Shown here piece after piece: positions 20,840 to 29,792 of a DNA stretch of 42,720 bases; position 1 is the stretch's first letter; each line of letters starts with the position of its first letter. Made by a program: the position numbers and the translations under genes. This DNA comes from Ectothiorhodospiraceae bacterium (GTDB lineage Bacteria; Pseudomonadota; Gammaproteobacteria; Nitrococcales; Aquisalimonadaceae), in NCBI GenBank assembly GCA_020831885.1, contig JAFIFU010000030.1, positions 1 through 42,720 on the forward strand, in the 5' to 3' direction. Below the pieces are notes generated by a model that made no database searches, had not been told where the DNA came from, and was given only the letters and a program-made list of their open reading frames with translations.

Positions 20840-21325
20840 CTACCGTTGGTCGATGCGGGTAAGCTGGCGCTCCAGCTTCGCGATGATGTTGAACAGGTCC
20901 CGGTACTCGGCGGCGGAGAGCGTGGCAACCACGCGGGCCTCCCAGGCGTGGGCTTCCGGGATGAGCTCGGCCAGCAGTGTCTCGCCCTGCCCGGTGAGCC
21001 TCAGGAACTGGACGCGCTGATCGTCGTCGGAGGGCGTACGGCTGATCAGCCCGCGCCGTTCAAGGGCATTCACCGCCCGCGAGACACGGGCCTTGTCCAT
21101 GCGCGTGAACTCGCTGATCTGCTTGGCGGTGAGCACGTCCTTGTGACTGATCCAGGCGAGCACCCGCCATTCCGGGATGCTGATACCGAACCGCGCGCTG
21201 TAGATCGTGGAGAGCCCCTGACTGACCCGATCCGCCAGATTGCTCAGCCGATAGGGCAGGAACTGGTTCAGATCCAGTTCGGGCCGGGCGGGGCGGGGCT
21301 TGGCGGCGTGGTCCTCTGCGTTCAT
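20840..21325 (-). CDS. MarR-family transcriptional regulator
   Basis: The 161-residue protein carries the MarR winged helix: LTAKQISEFTRMDKARVSRAVNALERRGLISR with the wing SDDDQRVQFLRLT. Long N- and C-terminal helices for dimerisation flank it. Such proteins usually repress catabolic or transport genes and release DNA on binding an aromatic ligand. It is the last gene of the TRAP operon, 15 bases after dctM. The best operator candidates are the two TATAGTT-N8-AACT palindromes at 24290-24311 and 24432-24453, in the divergent region before dctP and the MBL gene. The ATG at 21325 is preferred over a TTG three codons upstream. Confidence 0.9.
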   Translation of the reverse strand: MNAEDHAAKPRPARPELDLNQFLPYRLSNLADRVSQGLSTIYSARFGISIPEWRVLAWISHKDVLTAKQISEFTRMDKARVSRAVNALERRGLISRTPSDDDQRVQFLRLTGQGETLLAELIPEAHAWEARVVATLSAAEYRDLFNIIAKLERQLTRIDQR

Positions 21326-21340
21326 ACGGTGCAACCTCGC

Positions 21341-22636
21341 TCAGTACAGCAGCTGCGGCAGAAACAGGGCGATGCCCGGGAAAACCAGCACCAGCAGCGC
21401 CCGTGCCATGCCCGCGAACCAGAACGGCGTGACGCCCCGGAAAATCGTGGCAGTGGACACGTCGGGCAATACGGCTCTCAGCACGAAGACGTTCATGCCC
21501 ACCGGCGGCGTGATCAGGCTGATTTCGATGACGATCACCACGAGGATCCCGAACCATACCAGATCGAAACCGAGGCCGGCCACGACCGGGAAGAACACCG
21601 GCACCGTGAGCAGCAGCATGGACATGCTCTCGAACACGCAGCCCAGCACGATGTAAATCGCCAGAATAAGCAGGATGACCATGAAGGGACTGATCTCCCA
21701 GGCGGTCACCAGCGCCAGCAACTCTCCCGGCAGCCCTGCCCGGTTGATGAAATTGGTGAAGATCAGCGCCGCCATGATCACGGCAAACAGCATGGCCGTG
21801 GTCCGCACCGTGTCGATGAGCACGTCCATGACGATGGGTAATGTGAGCTTGCGCTTGAGCAGCGCGATCAGGAAGGCGCCCATGGCGCCGACCCCCGCGG
21901 CCTCGGTGGGCGTGAAGATGCCCGCATAGATCCCGCCGATCACGAACACGAACAGCGTCAGCGTGCTGCCCACTTCCCGCAGGCCGCGTATCCGCGCCGG
22001 CCAGGGAACGGGCTCCGCCGCCGGGCCAGCAGCAGGATCGCGCCACAGCACCCATTTGATGGCCACCAGGTACAGCAGTATGCCGAGTATCCCGGGCAGG
22101 AAACCGGCAGCGAACAGTTCCCGGATACTGGACTCGGTGAGAATGCCGTAGATCACCAGCATGACGCTGGGCGGGATCAGGATACCCAGGGTACCCCCGG
22201 CCGCGATGGCGGCGGAGGCCAGCGAATCCTTGTAGCCGTACTTGCGCATCTGGGGCATGGCCACCCGCCCCATGGTCGCGGCGGTGGCAAGACTGGAACC
22301 ACAGATGGCGCTGAAGCCCCCGCAGGCGACGATGGTGGCCATGGCCTGACCACCCTTCCAGTGGCCAAGGAACCCGTTGGACGCCGAGTACAGACCATCC
22401 GACAGGCCGGCGCGCGCCACCAGATTACCCATCAGGATAAACAACGGGATCACGGAAAGGCCGTAGTCCTGGGCCGTATCCACAATGCGTCGGGCGGCCA
22501 TGGCCTCGGCGGCATTCCAGTTGCCGGTGATCAGGTAGAAGCCGAAGAACCCCACCGCCCCCATGGCGAAGGCCAGCGGCACGCGCAGGAACACCAGGGC
22601 AAGCAGTGCCCCGAAGCCGATCAGCGATTCCGTCAT
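21341..22636 (-). CDS. dctM: TRAP transporter large permease (DctM)
   Basis: The product is 431 residues of almost continuous hydrophobic segments (about 12 spans). It shows the DctM signatures PLAFAMGAVGFFGF, GLSDGLYSASNGFLGHWKGG and SLASAAIAAGGTLGILIPPSVMLVIYGILTESSIRELFAAGFLPG, with LITPPVGMNVFVLRA near the end. It forms the ion-coupled permease of the TRAP system with DctQ. The ATG at 22636 overlaps the dctQ stop (ATGA), so earlier in-frame starts inside dctQ are rejected. The substrate is most likely an aromatic acid, judged from the divergent catabolic genes. Confidence 0.93.
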   Translation of the reverse strand: MTESLIGFGALLALVFLRVPLAFAMGAVGFFGFYLITGNWNAAEAMAARRIVDTAQDYGLSVIPLFILMGNLVARAGLSDGLYSASNGFLGHWKGGQAMATIVACGGFSAICGSSLATAATMGRVAMPQMRKYGYKDSLASAAIAAGGTLGILIPPSVMLVIYGILTESSIRELFAAGFLPGILGILLYLVAIKWVLWRDPAAGPAAEPVPWPARIRGLREVGSTLTLFVFVIGGIYAGIFTPTEAAGVGAMGAFLIALLKRKLTLPIVMDVLIDTVRTTAMLFAVIMAALIFTNFINRAGLPGELLALVTAWEISPFMVILLILAIYIVLGCVFESMSMLLLTVPVFFPVVAGLGFDLVWFGILVVIVIEISLITPPVGMNVFVLRAVLPDVSTATIFRGVTPFWFAGMARALLVLVFPGIALFLPQLLY

Positions 22637-23172
22637 TGATCCCTGCCCGCGCTGAGTGGTCCGCCACTGTCCAGGATGCGCAGGCCCTCCATCAGATAGA
22701 GCAGCGCGCGAATACCGCAAAGCACTGCGGAGATGGCCAGCAGGATGGACATCCCGTAGATGAAATAGCCGACGGGCAGGTGCAGGAACTGGGTGCGGTC
22801 GCCCCAGTCGATGGCCCGTTCCCCCAACGCCCAGGACCGCCGGGCCACCACCCAGAGAGCCACCGCGCTGAACCCGTTGACCAGCAACTGGCGCACCCAG
22901 ATCAGACCCCGGGGGAAGATCGTGTCCACCAGATCCACGGCGATATGCCCTTCACGCCAGGACACCACCGGCAGCGCCAGGAACACCAGGGCCGCCAGCA
23001 TCAACTGGGTGAGTTCCACCGTGCCCACGATGGGCATGTTGAACAGGAACCGCCCCAGCACATCACCCGTGGTCAGCAGCATCAGCGCGAACAGAACCGA
23101 TCCGGCCAGTCCTTCCAGCGTCCACTGCAGACCACGGCCGATGGTGCTGAACCCGATCGGCCGCGACTGCAT
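22633..23172 (-). CDS. dctQ: TRAP transporter small permease (DctQ)
   Basis: The product is 179 residues with four predicted membrane spans. It has the DctQ-type segment TTGDVLGRFLFNMPIVGTVELTQLMLAALVFLALPVVSW and REGHIAVDLV. It pairs with the large permease to form the membrane part of the TRAP importer. The start has GGAGG upstream and lies 15 bases after the dctP stop. The stop overlaps the dctM start, indicating strict co-translation. Confidence 0.92.
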   Translation of the reverse strand: MQSRPIGFSTIGRGLQWTLEGLAGSVLFALMLLTTGDVLGRFLFNMPIVGTVELTQLMLAALVFLALPVVSWREGHIAVDLVDTIFPRGLIWVRQLLVNGFSAVALWVVARRSWALGERAIDWGDRTQFLHLPVGYFIYGMSILLAISAVLCGIRALLYLMEGLRILDSGGPLSAGRDQ

Positions 23173-23187
23173 GGTTCCTCCGTGGGG

Positions 23188-24252
23188 TTACGGCCGGACT
23201 TCGACCGTTTCCGGAGCGATGCTGGGCTCCTGGGAGGCACGGGCCAGTTCCTGGCGGAAGTGCGCCAGGGCTGCTTCACCGTCCACGCCGCGGTTGCTGG
23301 CAGCCGTCCGCACCCACTCGTCGGGCAGGTCCGCGGTCAGCTCGCGCAGCCGTTCCAGATCGGCGTCACTGATCTGGTTGAACACCACGTCATAGTCCTC
23401 GCTGAACCCCACGGCACGCTCATCGTGCGTATCCATCATGTAACCGAAAAGACGGGACAGCCGTTCGCCGGACACCTCCATGATGGCATTGCGGTCGGCT
23501 TCGTCGATGCTGTTCCAGGTGTCCGGATTCACGACGATGGCGAAGCTTCCGCGGTAGAAGCCGCCCGGCACGGTGAGGACGTTCGGCGTCACTTCCGCCA
23601 GTCGGAAGCTGCGCAGGGCCTCGATGGTCAGCATGGCGCCTTCCACCACACCCTGGGATGCGGCCTCGTAGACGCCGGTGGGCGGCAGTGCCACACCGAC
23701 AATGCCCAGTTTCTCCGCCACGCTGTTCATCACGCCGCCGCCGACCCGCATCCGCTTGCCGCGGAGGTCGTCCAGGCCGGTGATCTCATCGGCGGCGAAG
23801 GCCTGACCGGGCCCGTGCATGCCCAGCCCGACCACCACCACGCCGCGGTGCTCATTGGCATCCGCCAGGTACGCCTGATGGGTACGCCAGTAGGCGGCGG
23901 CCGCCGCCTCCGAGGTGAACTCCTCGAAGGTGGGGAACTCCGGCAACTGGGTCAGCTGGAAGCGGCCGGCCATGTGGCCGTGGAAGATCCAGGTCGCGTC
24001 GGCGATTCCGTCTGCGACGATCTCCATCTGGGCGGGGGGAGGTCCCAGGTCATGGTTCACGTTCAGTGTCACCCGGCCATCGGTGGCCTCCTCGATCCAC
24101 TGCTTCCAGGTGGGCCAGACGATGGTGTTCACTCCGTGATTGGGGCCACCCCAGGTGCTGACCTGGATAACCGTCTGTGCCATGGCCGAGCCACTGATAG
24201 CGGATCCGGTGATTGCGGCGGCGGCCGTCAGGCCGATTAGCAGCTTCTTCAT
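23188..24252 (-). CDS. dctP: TRAP transporter substrate-binding protein (DctP)
   Basis: The product is 354 residues. A cleavable Sec signal peptide of about 25 residues ends at AMA-Q, so the mature protein is periplasmic. The mature part starts with VIQVSTWGGPNHGVNTIVWPTWKQWIEEATDGRVTL. It contains the conserved LRGKRMRVGG, whose Arg usually binds the substrate carboxylate, and GVVEGAMLTIEALRSF. It captures a carboxylated solute for DctQM. The first gene of a four-gene operon (dctP-dctQ-dctM-marR), it has GGAGGAG before its ATG and lies opposite an aromatic-catabolism operon. A 3-hydroxyphenylacetate-like ligand is an inference. Confidence 0.93.
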   Translation of the reverse strand: MKKLLIGLTAAAAITGSAISGSAMAQTVIQVSTWGGPNHGVNTIVWPTWKQWIEEATDGRVTLNVNHDLGPPPAQMEIVADGIADATWIFHGHMAGRFQLTQLPEFPTFEEFTSEAAAAAYWRTHQAYLADANEHRGVVVVGLGMHGPGQAFAADEITGLDDLRGKRMRVGGGVMNSVAEKLGIVGVALPPTGVYEAASQGVVEGAMLTIEALRSFRLAEVTPNVLTVPGGFYRGSFAIVVNPDTWNSIDEADRNAIMEVSGERLSRLFGYMMDTHDERAVGFSEDYDVVFNQISDADLERLRELTADLPDEWVRTAASNRGVDGEAALAHFRQELARASQEPSIAPETVEVRP

Positions 24253-24289
24253 GCTCTCTCCTCCATAGGGGCAGCAGGCATTACCCTTT

Positions 24290-24311
24290 TATAGTTGCAC
24301 TCAAAACTATA
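24290..24311. promoter_or_regulatory. Operator-like palindrome 1, dctP side
   Basis: TATAGTT-N8-AACTATA is a perfect 7-bp inverted repeat about 40 bases upstream of dctP. A TATAAA on the minus strand (24287-24292) overlaps it and could be the dctP -10 box. The shared core with site 2 is CAC followed by AAAACTA. The form is typical of MarR binding sites, and a marR gene closes this operon. Confidence 0.65.
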
Positions 24312-24431
24312 TAGAAAGCTGCATAATGATAAAAGCGCTGCAGTAAACCGCATATCCGCCAAAAAATGCGGCGTCGCAACAAACCCTTCGACTGCCTTGC
24401 AATCGATCGGAGGCTGTGCTGTGCTTGATTA

Positions 24432-24453
24432 TATAGTTTCACCTAAAACTAGT
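24432..24453. promoter_or_regulatory. Operator-like palindrome 2, MBL/mhaA side
   Basis: TATAGTT-N8-AACTAGT is the second copy of the palindrome, with the same spacing and the same TATAGTTNCAC and AAAACTA blocks as site 1. It lies about 30 bases before the MBL start codon, so binding could block that promoter. An A+T-rich stretch, rare in this window, surrounds both sites. Confidence 0.65.
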
Positions 24454-24484
24454 TGTGACGTCGAACGAATCCCGGAGGAGCACG

Positions 24485-25453
24485 ATGGCCAAGCAGTTCG
24501 CCTCCCACGCCGACACTGAACCGAAACAGGTCAGCTTCACCCGACTGGGTGAGGGGCTTTACGCCTACACCGCCGAGGGCGACCCGAACACCGGCGTGGT
24601 CATCGGCGACGACAGCGTCATGGTGATCGATACCCAGGCGACGCCAATCATGGCGCAGGACGTGATCCGTCGGATCCGCGAGGTCACCGACAAGCCCATC
24701 CGTCATGTGGTGATGACGCACTACCACGCGGTCCGGGTGCTGGGGGCTTCCGCCTACGAGCCCATCAACATCTACGCCAGCCGCAACACCTACGAGCTGA
24801 TCAGGGAACGCGGCCAGCAGGACTACGAGTCGGAGGTCGGCCGCTTCCCACGCCTGTTCCAGGGCGTGGATTCCGTGCCGGGGCTCACCTGGCCCACCCA
24901 TGTGTTCGAGCGCGAACTGACGCTGTTCATGGGCAAGCGGGAAGTGCGGATCATGCATCTCGGGCGGGGTCACACCAAGGGCGACACGGTCGTCTGGCTG
25001 CCCGAGGAAAAGGTACTGTTCTCCGGCGACCAGGTGGAATACGGCGCGACGCCCTATACCGGCGATGCCTACCACGAGGACTGGCCGGGCACCCTGGACA
25101 AGCTGCTGGCACTGGATCCGCAGAAGCTGGTTCCCGGGCGTGGCGAGGCCCTGCAGACGCCTGAGCAGTGCCGGGAGGCCATCGCGGGCACCCGGGATTT
25201 CCTGCTGGAGATGTACGGCAGCGTCAAGGCGGGCAAAGCCGCCGGCAAGTCGCTGGCCGAGTGCTACGCGGAAACCTACGCGAAGCTCAGCCCGAAGTAC
25301 GGTCACTGGGTGATCTTCGATCACTGCCTGCCATTCAACGTCACCCGCTGCTACGACGAGGCCGGCGGCGAACACCCCGACCCGCGCATCTGGACAGCGG
25401 AGCGTGACAAGGAGATGTGGCATTCGCTGCAGGACGTGGTGGAGAACCGGTAA
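24485..25453 (+). CDS. MBL-fold hydrolase-like protein with altered metal motif
   Basis: The 322-residue protein has the metallo-beta-lactamase fold. TGVVIGDDSVMVIDTQAT at 36-53 is the usual opening, HLGRGHTKGDTVVWLP provides the third metal His, and LFSGDQVEYG the bridging Asp. The first motif, normally HxHxDH, reads MTHYHAVRVLG: His79 and His81 are kept, but Asp is Val and the last His is Arg. Normal two-zinc chemistry is therefore doubtful; a one-metal site or non-hydrolytic role is possible. The ATG at 24485 follows GGAGGAG. It is the first gene of the operon with the mhaAB-like, hmgA, fah and maiA genes and lies next to operator 2. Its reaction is unknown. Confidence 0.8.
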   Translation: MAKQFASHADTEPKQVSFTRLGEGLYAYTAEGDPNTGVVIGDDSVMVIDTQATPIMAQDVIRRIREVTDKPIRHVVMTHYHAVRVLGASAYEPINIYASRNTYELIRERGQQDYESEVGRFPRLFQGVDSVPGLTWPTHVFERELTLFMGKREVRIMHLGRGHTKGDTVVWLPEEKVLFSGDQVEYGATPYTGDAYHEDWPGTLDKLLALDPQKLVPGRGEALQTPEQCREAIAGTRDFLLEMYGSVKAGKAAGKSLAECYAETYAKLSPKYGHWVIFDHCLPFNVTRCYDEAGGEHPDPRIWTAERDKEMWHSLQDVVENR

Positions 25454-25514
25454 CCGTCGCGCCGGCGCCCGCCCGGACTGCTGCGACGGGACCCGGGCCC
25501 GGAAGGGGTCAGAC

Positions 25515-27224
25515 ATGCCCAGGACCTATACCAACCCGCAGTACCCGTACCGCCCCCCCGCCGAGCTGGGGGGGGGCGGCGAAGGCCGCTGTCCGGTGGC
25601 AATCGTCGGCGCGGGCCCGTCCGGCCTGACCGCCGCCATCGATCTGGCGCGTCAGGGGATCGCCTCGGTGGTGCTGGACGACAACAACACCGTCAGCATC
25701 GGATCCCGGGCCATCTGCTTCGCCAAACGCACGCTGGAGATCCTGGACCGCCTGGGCGCGGCCGAGCGCATGGTGAAGAAGGGCGTGACCTGGCAGGTGG
25801 GGAAAGTGTTCTTCCGGGAGCGTCAGGTGTATGCGTTCAATCTGCTGCCGGAACAGGGGCACAGGATGCCGGCGTTCATCAACCTGCAGCAGTACTATTT
25901 CGAGGAATACCTTGTTCACCGCGCTGAACAGCTCGGTGACCGGATCGACCTGCGCTGGAAGAACCGCGTCACGGCGGTGGACAGCCGACCGGACCACAGC
26001 CTGTTGACAGTGGAGACCCCGGACGGCAGCTATCGCCTGCGCTGCGACTACCTGCTGGTGGCCGATGGCGCCAACAGCGACATCCGCGACATGCTCGGCC
26101 TGGAATCCCGCGGGCAGATCTTCAACGACCGCTTCCTGATCGCCGACGTGGTGATGACGGCGGACTTCCCCTCCGAACGCTGGTTCTGGTTCGACCCGCC
26201 GTTCCACCCGAACCAGTCGGTATTGCTGCACAAGCAGCCGGACAACCTCTGGCGCATCGACTTCCAGCTCGGCGCGGATGCCGACCCGGAGGAGGCGCTG
26301 AGGGAAGAGAACATCTGCCGGCGTGTGCGGGCCATGCTGGGGCCGGAGGTGGACTTCACGCTGGAGTGGGCCAGTGTCTACACGTTCCGCTGCCGCAAGA
26401 TGGACCGGTTCATTCACAACCGGGTGTTTTTCATCGGCGATTCCGCTCACCAGGTATCGCCCTTCGGCGCCCGGGGCGCCAACGGCGGCATCCAGTCGGT
26501 GGAAAACCTGGCCTGGAAGCTGGGCCGCGTGATCCACGGACAAGCCCCGGAAGCCTTGCTGCAGACCTATGACAGCGAGCGCCAGCATGGTGCCGCCGAG
26601 AACATCCTGAATTCCACCCGGGCCACGGACTTCATCACACCGAAAAGCCGTGCGAGCCGCGTGTTCCGGGACGCGGTGCTGGAACTCGCCGAGCACTACC
26701 CATTCGCCCGGGCACTAGTCAACAGCGGGCGCCTGTCCCGCCCCTGCAGCTACCCGGACTCGCCGCTGAACACACCTGACAGTGACCCTTTCCCACCGGC
26801 CATGGCCCCCGGCACGCCGCCGCAGGACGCCCCGGTTCAGGTGAACGGACAGGTCGGCTGGCTGCTGCACCAGGTCGGAGACGTATTCACCCTGCTGGTG
26901 GACGGCCAGGTGCCGGACACGGAGGCAGACCTCCTGGAAGCGGAACTGCGCACACTGCAGGAGCGTGAGGATCTGCGGCTTGTCCTGGTGGGGCCACTCC
27001 CGCCAGGCCTGAAGGCGCCTGGCGATGCCCGCCTCATCCAGGACACCGAAGGCCTGGTGCGTCAGCGCTACGCTCTGGAAGGCGGCAACGCTTACCTGCT
27101 CCGGCCCGACCAGCACGTGGCCGCCCGCTGGCGGCGGCTTTCCGCCGGGCCCGTGACCGAAGCCCTGGACCGTGCCTTGGGCCATGCTCTCGTCACAAGG
27201 GAGGCACGTCATGCCGAAGCTTGA
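25515..27224 (+). CDS. mhaA: FAD-dependent aromatic hydroxylase, MhaA-like
   Basis: This 569-residue flavoprotein monooxygenase is of the p-hydroxybenzoate-hydroxylase type. It has the dinucleotide fold VAIVGAGPSGLTAAIDLARQG near 28-48, the LLVADGANSDIRDMLG motif, the FAD-ribityl motif FFIGDSAHQVSPFGARGANGG, and a thioredoxin-like C-terminal domain. The next gene encodes a 68-residue DUF2783 protein. This pair matches the two-component 3-hydroxyphenylacetate 6-hydroxylase MhaA/MhaB of Pseudomonas putida, which forms homogentisate with NADH and O2. The next gene, homogentisate dioxygenase, fits that product. The ATG at 25515 has GGAAGGGG upstream; the frame before it overlaps the MBL gene. Its end overlaps mhaB by 14 bases. 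Substrate choice is inferred from context. Confidence 0.8.
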   Translation: MPRTYTNPQYPYRPPAELGGGGEGRCPVAIVGAGPSGLTAAIDLARQGIASVVLDDNNTVSIGSRAICFAKRTLEILDRLGAAERMVKKGVTWQVGKVFFRERQVYAFNLLPEQGHRMPAFINLQQYYFEEYLVHRAEQLGDRIDLRWKNRVTAVDSRPDHSLLTVETPDGSYRLRCDYLLVADGANSDIRDMLGLESRGQIFNDRFLIADVVMTADFPSERWFWFDPPFHPNQSVLLHKQPDNLWRIDFQLGADADPEEALREENICRRVRAMLGPEVDFTLEWASVYTFRCRKMDRFIHNRVFFIGDSAHQVSPFGARGANGGIQSVENLAWKLGRVIHGQAPEALLQTYDSERQHGAAENILNSTRATDFITPKSRASRVFRDAVLELAEHYPFARALVNSGRLSRPCSYPDSPLNTPDSDPFPPAMAPGTPPQDAPVQVNGQVGWLLHQVGDVFTLLVDGQVPDTEADLLEAELRTLQEREDLRLVLVGPLPPGLKAPGDARLIQDTEGLVRQRYALEGGNAYLLRPDQHVAARWRRLSAGPVTEALDRALGHALVTREARHAEA

Positions 27225-27417
27225 ACTGGAGCCCAACTTCAGCGATGCGGACGCCTTCTACGCGGCACTGGCGGATCTGCATCGGGACTGCAGCGAAGCG
27301 GTCAGCGAGCGCATCAACGCCCGTCTGATCCTGCTGTTGGCCAATCACATCGGCGACGGCCAGGTCCTGCACGAGGCCCTGCGCATCGCCGGAGAGATCA
27401 GGAACGACCCGGCATGA
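27211..27417 (+). CDS. mhaB: DUF2783 small protein, MhaB-like coupling component
   Basis: The 68-residue protein ([19 protein letters not shown] opening, [15 protein letters not shown] middle) matches DUF2783 in size and pattern. In P. putida the equivalent MhaB is a small protein needed to couple NADH oxidation to hydroxylation by MhaA. GGGAGG lies before the ATG, and the gene overlaps the end of mhaA, so equal translation is expected. No catalytic residues are evident. The family assignment is good; the coupling role is by analogy. Confidence 0.78.
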   Translation: MPKLELEPNFSDADAFYAALADLHRDCSEAVSERINARLILLLANHIGDGQVLHEALRIAGEIRNDPA

Positions 27418-27427
27418 GGATCAGCCC

Positions 27428-28738
27428 GTGAGTGGAGAAACACGCGATTATCTGAGCGGATTCCGCAACCATTTCGCCACCGAGGCGCTGCCGGGAGCGC
27501 TGCCGACCGGGCAGAACTCGCCCCAGCGCTGCCCTTACGGCCTTTACGCCGAACAGCTCACCGGCTCGGCCTTCACCGCACCGCGGGAACGCAACCTGCG
27601 GAGCTGGCTGTACCGCATCCGTCCGTCGGTGGCGCAGTCCGCCTACCGGCCGCTGGAGCTTGCCCGGGTACGCACGGCACCGGTAAGCGAGGCCCCATCC
27701 GACCCCAACCAGATGCGCTGGGACCCGATGCCGTTGCCGGAGCAGCCCACCGACTTCATCGACGGCCTGCTCACCGTGGCCACCAATGGCGATGCCGGCG
27801 GCCAGGCCGGCTGTGGCGTTCACCTGTACGCCTTCAACCGGAACATGGAGCAGCGCTTCTTCTACTGCGCCGACGGAGAACTGCTGCTGGTGCCGCAGCA
27901 GGGCGAGCTGCTGGTTCGTACCGAACTGGGGCTCATCGAGGCACGGCCCGGCGAGATCGCCGTGGTGCCGCGGGGCATCAAGTTCCAGGTAGGGCTGGGA
28001 ACCGGCTCCGAGGCGGCCCGGGGCTACATCTGCGAGAACTACGGCAGCCCCTTCGAACTGCCCGGGCTCGGCCCCATCGGCGCCAACGGGCTGGCCAATC
28101 CGCGGGATTTCCTCACACCGACCGCATGGTACGAGGACGCTGCCGGGGACTTCGAACTGGTGACAAAATTCGGCGGGCGCTTCTGGTCCGCCCGGCTGGA
28201 TCACTCGCCGCTGGATGTGGTGGCCTGGCACGGCAACTACGCGCCGTACAAGTACGACCTGGCCCTGTTCAACACCATCAACACGGTGAGCTTCGACCAC
28301 CCGGACCCGTCCATTTTCACCGTGCTGACCTCGGCTTCCGACACCCCCGGCATGGCGAACATCGATTTCGTCATCTTCCCGCCCCGATGGATGGTGGCCG
28401 AGCACACGTTCCGCCCGCCCTATTTCCACCGCAATGTGATGAGCGAGTTCATGGGCCTGGTGCACGGCGTGTACGATGCCAAGGCGGAGGGCTTCCTGCC
28501 CGGGGGGGCCAGCCTGCACAACTGCATGTCGCCCCACGGGCCGGATACGGTCACCTTCGAGAAGGCCTCGTCGGTGGATCTGGTGCCGGAGTACCAGGGG
28601 GATACCCTGGCGTTCATGTTCGAGAGCCGCTACGTGTTCCAGCCCACCACCGCGGCGCTGGAGGCGGATTTCCGGCAGCGGGACTACGTGAATGTCTGGC
28701 AGGGGCTGGACGCCCGGTTCGACCCGAACAGGCCGTGA
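27428..28738 (+). CDS. hmgA: Homogentisate 1,2-dioxygenase
   Basis: HmgA opens the ring of homogentisate to maleylacetoacetate with Fe(II) and O2. The 436-residue protein has the N-terminal [26 protein letters not shown] signature, a cupin core, and the iron-site segment [16 protein letters not shown] with its His and Glu, then [11 protein letters not shown] with the second His. Length is normal. The start is GTG with GAGGA 7 bases upstream, 10 bases after the mhaB stop. It is the central enzyme of this operon. Confidence 0.96.
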   Translation: MSGETRDYLSGFRNHFATEALPGALPTGQNSPQRCPYGLYAEQLTGSAFTAPRERNLRSWLYRIRPSVAQSAYRPLELARVRTAPVSEAPSDPNQMRWDPMPLPEQPTDFIDGLLTVATNGDAGGQAGCGVHLYAFNRNMEQRFFYCADGELLLVPQQGELLVRTELGLIEARPGEIAVVPRGIKFQVGLGTGSEAARGYICENYGSPFELPGLGPIGANGLANPRDFLTPTAWYEDAAGDFELVTKFGGRFWSARLDHSPLDVVAWHGNYAPYKYDLALFNTINTVSFDHPDPSIFTVLTSASDTPGMANIDFVIFPPRWMVAEHTFRPPYFHRNVMSEFMGLVHGVYDAKAEGFLPGGASLHNCMSPHGPDTVTFEKASSVDLVPEYQGDTLAFMFESRYVFQPTTAALEADFRQRDYVNVWQGLDARFDPNRP

Positions 28739-28766
28739 GCCCGACTCAGGAACAAGGAAACACCGT

Positions 28767-29792
28767 ATGAAACTGGCAACACTGAAAACCGGCGCCCGGG
28801 ATGGCGAGCTGGTGGTGGTCTCCCGGGACCTGTCCCGGGCTGTACCCGTACCCCGGATCGCCCCCACGCTGCAGGCGGCGCTGGACGACTGGGAGGCCCT
28901 TGCGCCGCGGCTCCAGCGGGTTTACGCGGACCTGAACGCCGGGCAGGCGCAGGACGCCTTCGCACTGGATCAGAGCAAGCTGCATTCCCCCCTGCCCCGC
29001 GCCTACCAGTGGGCCGACGGCTCCGCCTACCTGAACCATGTACAACTGGTGCGCCGGGCCCGCGGGGCGGAAATGCCGGAAAGCTTCTGGACCGACCCGC
29101 TGATGTACCAGGGCGGCTCGGACAGCTTTCTCGCTCCCCACGATCCCATCGAGGCCGCCAGCGAGGACTGGGGCATCGACTTCGAGGGCGAGATCGCGGT
29201 GATCACCGACGACGTGCCCATGGGCACAACCCCCGAACAGGCCGCCGGGCACATCCGTCTGCTGATGCTGGTAAACGACGTCAGCCTGCGCGGCCTGATC
29301 CCGGGCGAACTGGCCAAGGGCTTCGGCTTTTTCCAGGCGAAACCGGCCTCCAGCTTCTCGCCCGTCGCGGTCACCCCGGACGAACTGGGCGACGCCTGGC
29401 AGGGCGGCCGTGTGCATCTGCCCCTCACCGTGCTTCTCAACGGCGAGAAGATCGGCGAGCCCCAGGCCGGCCCGGACATGATCTTCAACTTCCCGCAACT
29501 GATCGCCCACGTGACCAGGACCCGGCACGCGGCAGCGGGCACCATCGTGGGCTCCGGCACCGTCTCCAATCCCGGGGCGGACGGCGGCCCCGGAAAGCCG
29601 GTGAGCGAAGGCGGGGTGGGCTATTCTTGCCTGGCGGAGGTGCGCATGGTGGAGCAGATCGTCCACGGGGAAATCCGCACCCCGTTCTTGCGCTTCGGCG
29701 ATCGGGTGCGCATGGAGATGTTCGACGCCCATGGGCAGAGCATCTTCGGCGCCATCGACCAGCAGGTGGTCCGCTACGAGGGTCCGAGATGA
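28767..29792 (+). CDS. fahA: Fumarylacetoacetate hydrolase
   Basis: FAH cleaves fumarylacetoacetate to fumarate and acetoacetate, the last step of homogentisate degradation. The 341-residue protein starts MKLATLKTGARDGELVVVSRD, typical of the bacterial FAH branch. It has the metal-site pattern DFEGEIAVITDDVPMG and LMLVNDVSLRGL, followed by GFFQAKPASSFSP and the GSGTVSNPGADGG loop. The ATG at 28767 has AAGGAA upstream; an in-frame extension overlapping hmgA is rejected. Its TGA overlaps the maiA ATG (ATGA). Confidence 0.92.
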   Translation: MKLATLKTGARDGELVVVSRDLSRAVPVPRIAPTLQAALDDWEALAPRLQRVYADLNAGQAQDAFALDQSKLHSPLPRAYQWADGSAYLNHVQLVRRARGAEMPESFWTDPLMYQGGSDSFLAPHDPIEAASEDWGIDFEGEIAVITDDVPMGTTPEQAAGHIRLLMLVNDVSLRGLIPGELAKGFGFFQAKPASSFSPVAVTPDELGDAWQGGRVHLPLTVLLNGEKIGEPQAGPDMIFNFPQLIAHVTRTRHAAAGTIVGSGTVSNPGADGGPGKPVSEGGVGYSCLAEVRMVEQIVHGEIRTPFLRFGDRVRMEMFDAHGQSIFGAIDQQVVRYEGPR

